From: CAZHLD01 sp964533185
GTDB taxonomy: Bacteria > Acidobacteriota > Terriglobia > Acidiferrales > UBA7541
Assembly (NCBI GenBank): GCA_964533185.1
Contig: CAZHLD010000056.1
Location: 1 to 21,071 of the forward strand
Length of the DNA: 21,071 bases
Direction: 5' to 3'
The position numbers and the translations under genes are program-made. How positions within the stretch are numbered: position 1 is the stretch's first letter; the number at the start of each line of letters is the position of its first letter. This document shows, piece by piece, positions 9,451 through 17,122 of this stretch. A model generated the notes under the pieces. It saw only the letters and a list, made by a program, of their open reading frames with translations. It did not search any database and had not been told where the DNA came from.

Positions 9451-10616
9451 GCGATGCGGCCGTGTTGGTGCGCGACGGCCGGATTGCGGCGGTCGGGCGG
9501 CGGCGCGACGTTTCGAGACTGGCAGAAGCGCAGCGCGCGAAGAAGATCGACCTGGGCGGGCGCGTGGTGCTGCCCGGGTTTGTTGACTCGCATACCCACC
9601 TGATTTTCCCCGCCAGCCGAGCCGACGAGTATGAAAAGCGGATCGCCGGGGCGACGTACGAAGAGATTGCGCGAGCGGGAGGTGGAATCCTCTCAACGGT
9701 GCGCAAGCTGCGCTCGGCTAGTCCGGTGGCGCTAGAGCAAAGGGCGCTGGCGTCGCTGCGACAGATGGCCGCGCATGGGACAACGACGCTCGAAGCCAAG
9801 AGCGGGTACGGGCTGGACCTGGCGAGCGAGCTGAAGACGCTGGTGCTGCTTCGTGAGCTGCGGCGCACGCAGCCGCTGGAGATTGTCTCGACCTTTCTCG
9901 GGGCGCACGTGGTGCCGCGGGAGTACCGCCGGCGACCGGATGACTATGTGGAGCTACTGGTGCGGCGGATGATCCCGGCGGTGGCGAGAGAGGGGCTTGC
10001 GGAGTACTGCGATGTGTATTGCGACCGCGGGGCATTCACGGTGGAGCAGGCGCGGCGGATTCTGACAGCCGGGCGCGTGTGCGGGCTTGAGCCGCGAATC
10101 CATGCCGAGCAGATCGCGCGAACGGGAGCAACGCAGATTGCGGTCGAGCTGAATGCCGCGAGCGCGGACCACCTCGAGAAGATCAATGCGCGTGGCATCC
10201 GTGCGCTGGCGGGGTCGAACGTGGTGGCGACGCTGCTGCCGGGGTGCTGCTTCCATTTGGGGCTGAAGGAGTGTCCTCCGGCGCGGAAGCTGATCGAGGC
10301 GGGAGCGATTGTTGCACTGGCGACGGACTACAACCCGGGGACCAGCCCGACGCTGAACATGCAGATGATCCTTTCGCTGGCCTGCACGCAGATGCGGATG
10401 ACCCCGGCTGAGGCGATTGCGGCGGCGACGATCAACGCGGCGTATTCGCTGCGGCGACATGCGCGGATTGGGTCCATCGAGGTTGGCAAGGCGGCCGATT
10501 TGGCCGTGTTCGACGTGGCCGACTACCGCGAAATCCCGTATTATTTCGGGGTGAACCATTGCTGGATGACAATCAAGCGCGGCAGCGTGGTGTACGGGGC
10601 GGGGCCGAAGTCGTGA
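9451..10616 (+). CDS. hutI: Imidazolonepropionase, N-terminus lost in gap 2
   Basis: 387 residues are visible in a frame open to the gap (DAAVLVRDGRIAAVG at its left edge). About 30 N-terminal residues of the roughly 410-residue enzyme are missing, so GTG 9462 is not the true start. HutI is a cytoplasmic amidohydrolase that opens 4-imidazolone-5-propionate to N-formimidoyl-L-glutamate. Metal-binding and active-site features are present: DSHTH (His47 and His49 of the visible part), EAKSGYGL (114-121), GAHVVP (150-155), IHAEQ (His217), SADH (His240) and TDYNPGTSP (Asp292). It is followed after 30 bp by the ftcD fusion, giving two consecutive steps of one pathway. Confidence 0.96.
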
Positions 10617-10646
10617 AGTAATGAGCTCGCGAAGAAACAGGAACCA

Positions 10647-12179
10647 ATGAAACGATTGATTGAGTGCGTGCCGAATTTTTCGGAAGGGCGCGACGCGGCG
10701 AAGGTCGAGGCGCTGGTGGCGGCGATGCAGGCGGTAGCGGGCGTGTCCGTGCTCGACAAGGAGATGGACGCCGACCACAACCGTTGCGTAATCACGCTGA
10801 CGGGCGAGCCCGAAGCGGTGGCCGAAGCAGCGCTGCGAGGCGTGGGCAAGGCACTCGAGCTGATCGACCTGACCAAGCATGCGGGCGCGCACCCGCGGAT
10901 GGGCGCAACGGACGTCGTGCCGTTCATTCCCATCGAAGGCGTACAGCTCGAAGACTGCGTGGAGCTGGCGCGAAGAGTCGGGCGGGAGATCTGGGAGCGG
11001 CACCGCATCCCGGTCTATTACTACGAGGCGGCGGCAACTCGGCCGGAACGCAAAAACCTGGAGAACATTCGCAAGGGACAGTTCGAAGGGCTGCGCGATG
11101 AGGTGCTCAAGAACCCGGACCGGGCGCCAGACATCGGCGAGCCGCGGCTGCACCCGACGGCCGGAGCGACGGCGGTGGGCGCGCGAAAGTTCTTGATCGC
11201 CTACAACATCAACCTGAACACCCCGGACGTGGGCATCGCCAACAAGATTGCGAAGGCCATACGCTTTTCGACCGGCGGGCTGCGCTACGCCAAGGCGATG
11301 GGCGTGGACCTGAAGGCCCGCGGGCTGGCGCAGGTCTCGATCAATATGACCGACTTCGAGCAGACGCCGCTGCACCGCGTGTTTGAGATGGTGAAGCGCG
11401 AAGCCGAGCGGTACGGTGTGGCGATCGTGGGCAGCGAGATCGTTGGGTTGATTCCGAAGAAGGCCATCGAGCTGACGGCAGACTTCTATCTGCAATTGGA
11501 AAATTTCACGCCGGCGCAGGTGCTGGAAAACCGTGTGGCGGCTGCGCTGGCGGACGCGCCGATGGAGAGCAAGGGCAAGCTGGCGGCACTGGCAAGGCCG
11601 TTCCTGGACGCGGTGGCTGAGCCGACGGCCACGCCGGGAGGCGGGTCGGTCGCGGCGCTGGCCGGGGCGCTGTCGGCGTGCCTGGGACAAATGGTAGCGG
11701 GGCTTTCGCGGAAGAAGAAGTCGCAGGCGGCGTATGTGGAGCCGCTGAGCGCGGCCATTGCCGAGCTGCACGCTTCGGCGCAGTCGCTGGCCGAGGCGAT
11801 TGATCGCGATGCAGCGTCGTTTGAAGCAGTGATGGCGGCGATGAAGCTGCCGAAGGAGACGCCCGCGGAACAGCAGCGGCGCGAGGAGGCGATTCAGCAG
11901 GCCACGCGCGGGGCGGCCGAGGTGCCGATGCAGGTGGCCGAGTGGGCAGTTTCCGTTTACGAACGTCTGGGGCAACTGGAAGCGATGGCGGCGGCGTCTA
12001 TAATGTCAGACTTAAAGGTGGGCCGGCTGATGGCCGCAGCGGGGGCACGCGGGGCGCTGGAAAACGTGGCGATCAACCTGGAAGGCATCAGCGATGTCGC
12101 GTTTGTCGGGCGGATGCGGGAGCGCGCGGCGCAGATTGAGGCGCGATTGAGCTCCAGCCCGGTCGCTGCCAACCGATAG
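10647..12179 (+). CDS. ftcD: Bifunctional glutamate formimidoyltransferase / formimido-THF cyclodeaminase
   Basis: 510 residues in two fused domains. Residues 1 to about 300 are the formimidoyltransferase, with ECVPNFSEGRD at 6-16 and KHAGAHPRMGATDVVPFIP (77-95) holding His82. His82 carries the same number as the catalytic histidine of mammalian FTCD. Residues from about 312 to 500 are the cyclodeaminase (FchA-like), with the PTATPGGGSVAALAGALS motif at 326-343. Together they move the formimino group of formiminoglutamate to tetrahydrofolate and release ammonia. This leaves glutamate and 5,10-methenyl-THF, which explains the position right after hutI. Many bacteria have the two parts as separate genes or hydrolyse formiminoglutamate with HutE, HutF or HutG. 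AGGA lies a few bases before the ATG. Confidence 0.97.
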   Translation: MKRLIECVPNFSEGRDAAKVEALVAAMQAVAGVSVLDKEMDADHNRCVITLTGEPEAVAEAALRGVGKALELIDLTKHAGAHPRMGATDVVPFIPIEGVQLEDCVELARRVGREIWERHRIPVYYYEAAATRPERKNLENIRKGQFEGLRDEVLKNPDRAPDIGEPRLHPTAGATAVGARKFLIAYNINLNTPDVGIANKIAKAIRFSTGGLRYAKAMGVDLKARGLAQVSINMTDFEQTPLHRVFEMVKREAERYGVAIVGSEIVGLIPKKAIELTADFYLQLENFTPAQVLENRVAAALADAPMESKGKLAALARPFLDAVAEPTATPGGGSVAALAGALSACLGQMVAGLSRKKKSQAAYVEPLSAAIAELHASAQSLAEAIDRDAASFEAVMAAMKLPKETPAEQQRREEAIQQATRGAAEVPMQVAEWAVSVYERLGQLEAMAAASIMSDLKVGRLMAAAGARGALENVAINLEGISDVAFVGRMRERAAQIEARLSSSPVAANR

Positions 12180-12210
12180 GAAGAGATTGAATTGTTTTGA
12201 GGGGTGAATC

Positions 12211-13218
12211 ATGAAAGTCAGAAACGTTCTTGTGGCGATGCTGATTGGCGTGGCGATATTGGCCGCGCCCGGCGCATCACCGGCCGGCACGCTGAGCACG
12301 GACATTATTGGCATGTTTCCGAAAGACGTGGGCGAATTTGCCTACGCGGACCTGAAGAAGGCGAGGCAGTTCAAGTGGTTCGCGCAGCTGAAAGAGCAGA
12401 TGCTGCCGAGCCGCTTCCGGCAGTTCGAGCAGTTCCTGGCGTCGGCGGGCATCGACCCGAACACGCAGGTCGAAGAGTTGGCCTGGGCGTTCGTGGCCAA
12501 CAAGGTGAAGACCGGCGAGGGCGCGGACGCGGGCGTGCCCACCGGCGACCAGATGGTGGGAATTGCGCTGGGGAGTTTTTCGCCGAACTCGGCCGAAGAG
12601 TATTTCAAGGCACAGAAACTGCCGCTCAGCAAGGTGCGCGGGTACACACTCTTTGCCTTCGGCAGCGGCGTGGGGCCGAACGACCTGTTCTTCTTTTTTG
12701 TTGATTCGAACACGGCGGCCTTCGGGCACAAGAACGTGCTCGAGAAGCTGATCGAGGTGCGCTTCGGGACTGAAGAAGGATTGCTGCGGAACGACAAGTT
12801 TTACCCGCTGATCAGCGAGGCCAACGGGCGCGGGGTGGTCTGGGCGGTGCTGAACTCGGCGTACACGCGGCTGGCGATGCAGCAGATGATCCCGGAGGCG
12901 CAGCAGTTCCCGCAGGCAGCTCAGTTGCTCAACAAGATTCAGGCGATGGTGATCAACGTGGAGGCCGGCTCGGGGCTGGACGGGCGCTTCCAGGCAATCT
13001 GCAACACGCCGGAGGACGCCAACATGTTTGCGGCGCTGCTGCAGGCAGGGTTCACGTACCGCGGTTACCAGGAACAGCAGACCAACCCGGAACTGGCGCG
13101 AATGCTCAACGATGTGCGGATTACGCCGCGCGGCGACCGGTTGGAGCTGCGCACGGCGCTGACCGACGAACAGATGACGTCGCTGATCCGGAGGAATACG
13201 TTTCAGGTGAAGATGTAA
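12211..13218 (+). CDS. Secreted protein of unknown function
   Basis: 335 residues. The N-terminus MKVRNVLVAMLIGVAILAAP with ASPAG near residues 22-26 is a clear Sec signal peptide with a likely cleavage after Ala25. The mature part begins with LSTDIIGMFPKDVGEFAYAD and looks like a mixed alpha/beta soluble protein. I see no catalytic motif, no cysteine pattern and no further membrane segment, and I do not recognise a characterised family. It starts 31 bp after ftcD with GAGGGGTG as ribosome-binding site and ends just before a strong hairpin. It is therefore probably the last gene of the hut transcript, although nothing in the protein links it to histidine. Confidence 0.85.
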   Translation: MKVRNVLVAMLIGVAILAAPGASPAGTLSTDIIGMFPKDVGEFAYADLKKARQFKWFAQLKEQMLPSRFRQFEQFLASAGIDPNTQVEELAWAFVANKVKTGEGADAGVPTGDQMVGIALGSFSPNSAEEYFKAQKLPLSKVRGYTLFAFGSGVGPNDLFFFFVDSNTAAFGHKNVLEKLIEVRFGTEEGLLRNDKFYPLISEANGRGVVWAVLNSAYTRLAMQQMIPEAQQFPQAAQLLNKIQAMVINVEAGSGLDGRFQAICNTPEDANMFAALLQAGFTYRGYQEQQTNPELARMLNDVRITPRGDRLELRTALTDEQMTSLIRRNTFQVKM

Positions 13219-13248
13219 AACAGCGACAGCGGATTTGTCGAACACATT

Positions 13249-13287
13249 GTAGGGGCGCCCGCCGCGGCGGGCGCCCCTACTTTTTTT
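13249..13287 (+). terminator. Perfect 32-bp palindrome followed by T7
   Basis: GTAGGGGCGCCCGCCG (13249-13264) is followed directly by its exact reverse complement (13265-13280) and then TTTTTTT (13281-13287), 30 bp after the stop of the secreted-protein gene. It fits an intrinsic terminator for the hut cluster. It lies between convergent genes, but only the plus-strand side has a T tract. The same arm sequence flanks gap 3, so it is also a repeated element. Confidence 0.8.
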
Positions 13288-13293
13288 CTGTCC

Positions 13294-13728
13294 TCATTTT
13301 GTGCCGGAGTTTGCGGGGAGGTATTTGATCAGCTTCATGCGGGAGACGCCGCCCTGCGTGTCGTACTGCACGCGGTCCACGCGACGGAGCAAGCTGAGTC
13401 CGCTCAGGCCGCGGGCGCCGGCCTCGGCAGCGCCGGGAAAGGCAAACGTATCGAGGCCCGCAGCTGGCAGGGCCTGGCCTTCGTGCTCGATGACCACTTC
13501 AATGCGGTCGGGGAACTGCTCGAGGGTAACGCCGACCATGCCGTCAGGGTCAGTGAGCAAAGGAAAGGCGTCGCGGCTGGCTTCCCCGACGATGGCGGCC
13601 AGGTCGGCGCCCTCGTCGGCAGAAAACCCCATTTGCACGGCGACGTGGGCGACCGCGCTGGCTACACCGGCAGCGAGGCGCGTGTCACTCATCAGCCGGA
13701 AGACGATCCGTGCGGGGTCAGTGGCCAA
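13294..13728 (-). CDS. RsbW-like ATPase-fold (HATPase_c_2) anti-sigma/regulator-like protein
   Basis: About 144 residues from TTG 13728. The fold pattern is of the RsbW/SpoIIAB group: ARIVFRLMSDTRLAAGVASAV as first strand and helix, AAIVGEASRDAF where the N-box helix belongs (45-55), RIEVVIEHEG (75-84), and ARGLSGLSLLRRVDRVQYD (105-123) with a C-terminal RMKLIKYLP strand. In this group the protein usually binds ATP and holds a sigma factor or phosphorylates an antagonist. Here the N-box Asn appears as Asp53 and the expected Asp of the DxG motif as His82, so nucleotide binding may be weak or lost. The start is uncertain: ATG 13692 would lose the first strand, while ATG 13788 would overlap the upstream gene by about 70 bp. 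TTG 13728 overlaps it by 11 bp. Confidence 0.7.
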   Translation of the reverse strand: MATDPARIVFRLMSDTRLAAGVASAVAHVAVQMGFSADEGADLAAIVGEASRDAFPLLTDPDGMVGVTLEQFPDRIEVVIEHEGQALPAAGLDTFAFPGAAEAGARGLSGLSLLRRVDRVQYDTQGGVSRMKLIKYLPANSGTK

Positions 13729-13903
13729 GAGCGTCCACCACGCGAATGTCGCAGGCCTCGCGGCAGTCCGGGCAATAGTATTGCCCATCCACGCAGAGGC
13801 GGATGCCCTCGAGGCCCTTGCAGTAGGCGCAGTAGCGATCGCAGCTACACTGGTCTTCGGGCTTGTCGCACAGGATGCAGAGCACCGGGCCGGCGGTCGT
13901 CAT
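13718..13903 (-). CDS. Small Cys-rich, probably zinc-binding protein
   Basis: 61 residues starting MTTAGPVLCILCDKPEDQCS, with ten cysteines. CxxC pairs lie at 9/12, 25/28 and 44/47, with a CxC at 19/21 and single cysteines at 37 and 51. This is enough for two or more zinc knuckles or ribbons. I do not recognise a named family. GAAGAGG lies eight bases before ATG 13903 and supports that start rather than the longer open frame upstream. It overlaps the start of the RsbW-like gene on the same strand, so the pair is probably co-transcribed. It diverges from gcvT across about 156 bp. Confidence 0.75.
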   Translation of the reverse strand: MTTAGPVLCILCDKPEDQCSCDRYCAYCKGLEGIRLCVDGQYYCPDCREACDIRVVDALGH

Positions 13904-13998
13904 CGCGGAAGCCTCTTCGCAAACTATAAGCGAGCCAGCAAACGGCGACAAGACGCAATTTGCTAGTAGAAACGACGGAGACAACGCGGGCCGATTTC

Positions 13999-14027
13999 TT
14001 GACACCCTCTGGGGCGCGTGTTAGCTT
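13999..14027 (+). promoter_or_regulatory. Sigma70-like promoter for the glycine cleavage operon
   Basis: A perfect TTGACA (13999-14004) is followed after 17 bases by TAGCTT (14022-14027), a weaker -10 box. Transcription would begin near 14034, about 25 bases before GTG 14060. The call is by motif and spacing only. I see no glycine riboswitch between it and the gene. Confidence 0.5.
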
Positions 14028-14059
14028 CGACTGCTCGAATTCATCCACGAGCACGCTCC

Positions 14060-15199
14060 GTGACCGCTCCGACGACCACGACAGAGCTCCGCAGGACAGC
14101 CCTCAACACAACCCATCGCCGCATGGGCGCAAAGATGGTCAACTTCGGCGGCTGGGATATGCCGGTGGAGTACCCGTCCGGGTTGATCCAGGAACATTTG
14201 GCGGTGCGCACGGCGGTGGGCGTGTTTGACGTGAGCCACATGGGCGACATACGCATCAGCGGAGCGCGGGCGCTGGCAGCGGTGCAGCACCTCAGTATGA
14301 ACGACGCCGCGCGGCTGGCCATCGGGCAGGCGCACTACTCGGCGCTGCTCTATCCGCAGGGCACGTTTGTGGACGATGTGGTGGTGCACCGGCTGGGCGA
14401 GAACGAGTTTTTGCTGGTGATCAACGCGGGGACGCGCGAGAAAGATTTCGGCTGGGTGCGCGACAACGTTCGCAAGTTTGATTGCCGGGCCGAAGATGTT
14501 GGCGACAATTTCACGCAATTGGCGATCCAGGGGCCGCGGGCGATTGACGTGCTGAAGAAACTGACCGATGCGGAGCTGGCCGGGATAAAGAACTACTGGT
14601 TCACGCATGGCACGGTCTGTGGGCTGAAGGACGTGCTGATTGCGCGCACGGGATATACGGGCGAGGACGGCTTTGAGATTTACGTGCCGTCGGACGTGGC
14701 CACAAGCGAGATGGTGTGGAACAGAGTGCTCGAGGCCGGGGCGGAGTTTGGCATCAAGCCTTGCGGGCTGGGCGCGAGGAACACGCTGCGGCTGGAGTCG
14801 AAGATGGCGCTCTACGGCCACGAGATTTCGGAGAGCATTACGGTGCTCGAGGCGGGGCTGGAGCGGTACTGCAAGTTTGAGAAGGGCGATTTCATCGGCC
14901 GCGCAGCGCTGGAGCAGCAGAAGGCCGTCGGGGTGAAGCGCACATTGGTTGGCCTCGAGATGCAGGAGCGCGGAATCGCGCGGGATGGATACAAAGTGCT
15001 GGACAGAGCGAGCAGCGAGATCGGATACGTGACCAGCGGCTCCTATGCGCCGTTTTTGAAGAAAAACATTGCGCTGGCTTACGTGCCGCCGGAGCACGCC
15101 GAAATCGGATCGACGCTCGGCGTGGAAATCCGCGGGCAAGCGGCACAGGCACAGGTGGTGCCGACACCATTCTACAAGCGCCCGAAGAAAGCGGCGTAA
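14060..15199 (+). CDS. gcvT: Glycine cleavage system T protein (aminomethyltransferase)
   Basis: 379 residues from GTG 14060. It transfers the methylene group from aminomethyl-lipoyl H protein to tetrahydrofolate, releasing ammonia and giving 5,10-methylene-THF. Family features from the N-terminus: LRRTALNTTHRRMGAKMVNF, FDVSHMG, YPQGTFVDDVVVHRL with the folate-site Asp, GYTGEDGFEIY, GLGARNTLRLE, and the C-terminal YVTSGSYAP. The frame can also start at GTG 14018, but that lies upstream of the predicted transcription start and adds residues the family does not need. Neither GTG has a strong ribosome-binding site. It is the first gene of the gcvT-gcvH-gcvPA-gcvPB operon, nine bases before gcvH. 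Confidence 0.95.
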   Translation: MTAPTTTTELRRTALNTTHRRMGAKMVNFGGWDMPVEYPSGLIQEHLAVRTAVGVFDVSHMGDIRISGARALAAVQHLSMNDAARLAIGQAHYSALLYPQGTFVDDVVVHRLGENEFLLVINAGTREKDFGWVRDNVRKFDCRAEDVGDNFTQLAIQGPRAIDVLKKLTDAELAGIKNYWFTHGTVCGLKDVLIARTGYTGEDGFEIYVPSDVATSEMVWNRVLEAGAEFGIKPCGLGARNTLRLESKMALYGHEISESITVLEAGLERYCKFEKGDFIGRAALEQQKAVGVKRTLVGLEMQERGIARDGYKVLDRASSEIGYVTSGSYAPFLKKNIALAYVPPEHAEIGSTLGVEIRGQAAQAQVVPTPFYKRPKKAA

Positions 15200-15208
15200 G
15201 GACAAGCG

Positions 15209-15610
15209 ATGGCCTATCCGAATGACCGGAAGTACACGAAAGAGCATGAGTGGATCAAGGTGTCTGGCGAAACCGGCACGGTGGGGATCACCGACTACGC
15301 GCAGCATGCGCTGGGCGATGTGGTGTTTGTCGAGCTGCCCAGGGTGGGAGCAAAGCTGGCGGCCAGCCAGTCGCTTGGAACGGTGGAATCGGTGAAGGCG
15401 GTGAGCGAGATTTACAGCCCGGTTACGGGCGAAGTGTCGGAAGTGAACGGCACACTAACCAATGCGCCGGAGACCATCAACCAGGACCCGCACGGCGCCG
15501 CCTGGCTGATCAAGATTAGGCTGACGAATCCCGCCGAACTCGGCGGCCTGATGGAAGCCGCCGCCTACCAGGCCTACGTCGCGGAAAAAGAAAAGGAAGC
15601 CACGGCCTGA
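15209..15610 (+). CDS. gcvH: Glycine cleavage system H protein (lipoyl carrier)
   Basis: 133 residues, normal length. It is the lipoylated shuttle between the P, T and L proteins. The N-terminal KYTKEHEWIKV, GITDYAQHALGDVVFVELP and the lipoylation motif ESVKAVS with Lys63 are all present. SPVTGEVSEVNG and the NQDPHGAAWLIKI segment complete the lipoyl fold. AAGGACA precedes the ATG. The TGA stop shares one base with the gcvPA ATG (TGATG at 15608-15612), so translation of the two is likely coupled. Confidence 0.98.
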   Translation: MAYPNDRKYTKEHEWIKVSGETGTVGITDYAQHALGDVVFVELPRVGAKLAASQSLGTVESVKAVSEIYSPVTGEVSEVNGTLTNAPETINQDPHGAAWLIKIRLTNPAELGGLMEAAAYQAYVAEKEKEATA

Positions 15611-16956
15611 TGCGTTATCTGCCGAAGAGTCCCTCCGAGCGCCAGCAGATGCTCGCCGCGATTGGCGCGAAGTCCATCGAGGAGCTGTTTAGTTCCATCC
15701 CGCCCGCCTACCGGCTGGAGCAGCCGCTAAAACTGCCAGGGCCGTATTCCGAGGCAGAAATCATCGAGTACTTCCGCGCGCGGGCCGCTGAGAATTCAGT
15801 CGGGTACACGAGTTTTCTCGGCGCGGGCGTTTACAACCACCTGCGGTCGGTAGTGACCGACGCGATTATTCAGCGCGGCGAGTTCCTCACCTCTTATACG
15901 CCGTACCAGGCTGAAATCAGCCAGGGAACGCTCCAAGCCATCTTCGAGTTCCAAACGCTGATGTGCCAGTTGACCGGGCAGGAGGTGGCCAACGCGTCGA
16001 TGTACGACGGCTCGACGGCGATGACCGAGGCCGTGCTGATGGCCGAGCGGCTAACGGGGCGGCACAGAGTCGTAGTGGCGCGGTCGGTGCACCCGGAGTA
16101 CCGGCAGGTGCTGGAGACGTATGCGCGCAATTCGGGGATGGAAGTGGTAGAGACGGGCTTTGCGCCGACCGGACATGTGGATGTCGAAACGCTGCGGGCG
16201 GCGGTGAATGTGGAGACGGCGGCCGTGGTGGTGCAGTCGCCGAACTTTTTCGGCGTGCTCGAGCAAGTGCCGCAACTGGCGGAGAGCGCGCACAGCAAAG
16301 AAGCGCTGCTGATCGTGACCATCACGGAAGCGGTGTCGCTGGGAGCGGTGCGGCCACCGGCCGAGGCCGATATCGTGGCGATGGAAGGACAGAGCCTGGG
16401 GCTGCCGCCGAGCTACGGCGGGCCGTTTGTTGGAGTGATTGCAACGCAGGAAAAGTTTGTGCGGCAGATGCCGGGCCGGTTGGCAGGGCAGACTATGGAT
16501 ACGGCCGGGCGTCGCGGGTTCGTGCTAACCCTGGCGACACGCGAACAACACATCCGCCGGGAGAAAGCTACCTCGAACATCTGCACGAATCAGGCGCTGT
16601 GCGCGCTGGCGGCGACCGTGCACCTGTGCCTGCTGGGCAAAGAGGGCTTGAAAGAAATGGCGCAGCAAAACCTGGCCAAAGCGCGGTTTGCTGCGGCCGA
16701 GCTGGCGAAGATTCCCGGCGTGAAGCCGGTGTTCAGCGGGGCGACGTTTAATGAGTTTGCGGTGGAGCTGCCACGGTCGGTGCGGATGGTGAACCAAGAA
16801 TTGTTGAAAGAAAAAATCATTGGGCCGCTGCCGCTGGGGCAGTTCTATCCGGAGCTGACCAAATGCGGCCTGGTGTGCGTGACGGAGACAACGTCGCGGG
16901 CGGAGATTGAGCGGCTGGCGGGGGCGATGAAGAGGGTGTTGAAGAAACCGCTCTAA
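15610..16956 (+). CDS. gcvPA: Glycine dehydrogenase (decarboxylating) subunit 1
   Basis: 448 residues, the expected length for the N-terminal half of P protein in organisms with the split, two-gene form. With GcvPB it decarboxylates glycine using PLP and loads the aminomethyl group on GcvH. Family blocks are MRYLPKSPSERQQMLAAIG at the start, FLGAGVYNH, TSYTPYQAEISQGTLQAIFE, NASMYDGSTAMTEA, the GQSLGLPPSYGGPFVG block, and REQHIRREKATSNICTNQAL. This subunit lacks the PLP lysine, as expected. It begins one base inside the gcvH stop. Its partner gene follows after a scaffold gap. Confidence 0.97.
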   Translation: MRYLPKSPSERQQMLAAIGAKSIEELFSSIPPAYRLEQPLKLPGPYSEAEIIEYFRARAAENSVGYTSFLGAGVYNHLRSVVTDAIIQRGEFLTSYTPYQAEISQGTLQAIFEFQTLMCQLTGQEVANASMYDGSTAMTEAVLMAERLTGRHRVVVARSVHPEYRQVLETYARNSGMEVVETGFAPTGHVDVETLRAAVNVETAAVVVQSPNFFGVLEQVPQLAESAHSKEALLIVTITEAVSLGAVRPPAEADIVAMEGQSLGLPPSYGGPFVGVIATQEKFVRQMPGRLAGQTMDTAGRRGFVLTLATREQHIRREKATSNICTNQALCALAATVHLCLLGKEGLKEMAQQNLAKARFAAAELAKIPGVKPVFSGATFNEFAVELPRSVRMVNQELLKEKIIGPLPLGQFYPELTKCGLVCVTETTSRAEIERLAGAMKRVLKKPL

Positions 16957-16971
16957 TCCAGGGATTGAGCA

Positions 16972-17093
16972 GTAGGGGCGCCCNNNNNNNNNNNNNNNNN
17001 NNNNNNNNNNNNNNNNNNNNNNNNNNNNNNNNNNNNNNNNNNNNNNNNNNNNNNNNNNNNNNNNNNNNNNNNNNNNNNNNNNNGCGCCCCTAC
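16972..17093. repeat. Split copy of the GTAGGGGCGCCC palindrome around gap 3
   Basis: The 12 bases before the N run (16972-16983, GTAGGGGCGCCC) equal the left end of the palindrome at 13249. The ten bases after it (17084-17093, GCGCCCCTAC) equal its right end. The gap therefore very likely falls inside another copy of the same hairpin. No T tract follows on the right, so this copy does not look like a full terminator. Confidence 0.75.
16984..17083. other. Scaffold gap 3 (100 N) between gcvPA and gcvPB
   Basis: Exactly 100 N and bounded on both sides by arms of a perfect palindrome. Both neighbouring genes are complete, so little or no coding sequence need be missing and the true gap may be shorter than 100 bp. 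Confidence 0.98.
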
Positions 17094-17122
17094 AAGTTAG
17101 CAACTTGGCAAGCTGGGGAGCG

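Noticed and set aside
9954..11975. A 673-codon minus-strand open frame opposite hutI and ftcD
   Set aside because: Composition is Arg/His/Leu-rich as expected from the complement of GC-rich codons, and both plus-strand genes are well supported.
13904..14059. Glycine riboswitch upstream of gcvT
   Set aside because: The predicted transcript leader is only about 25 bases and I see no tandem aptamer pattern in the 156-bp spacer.
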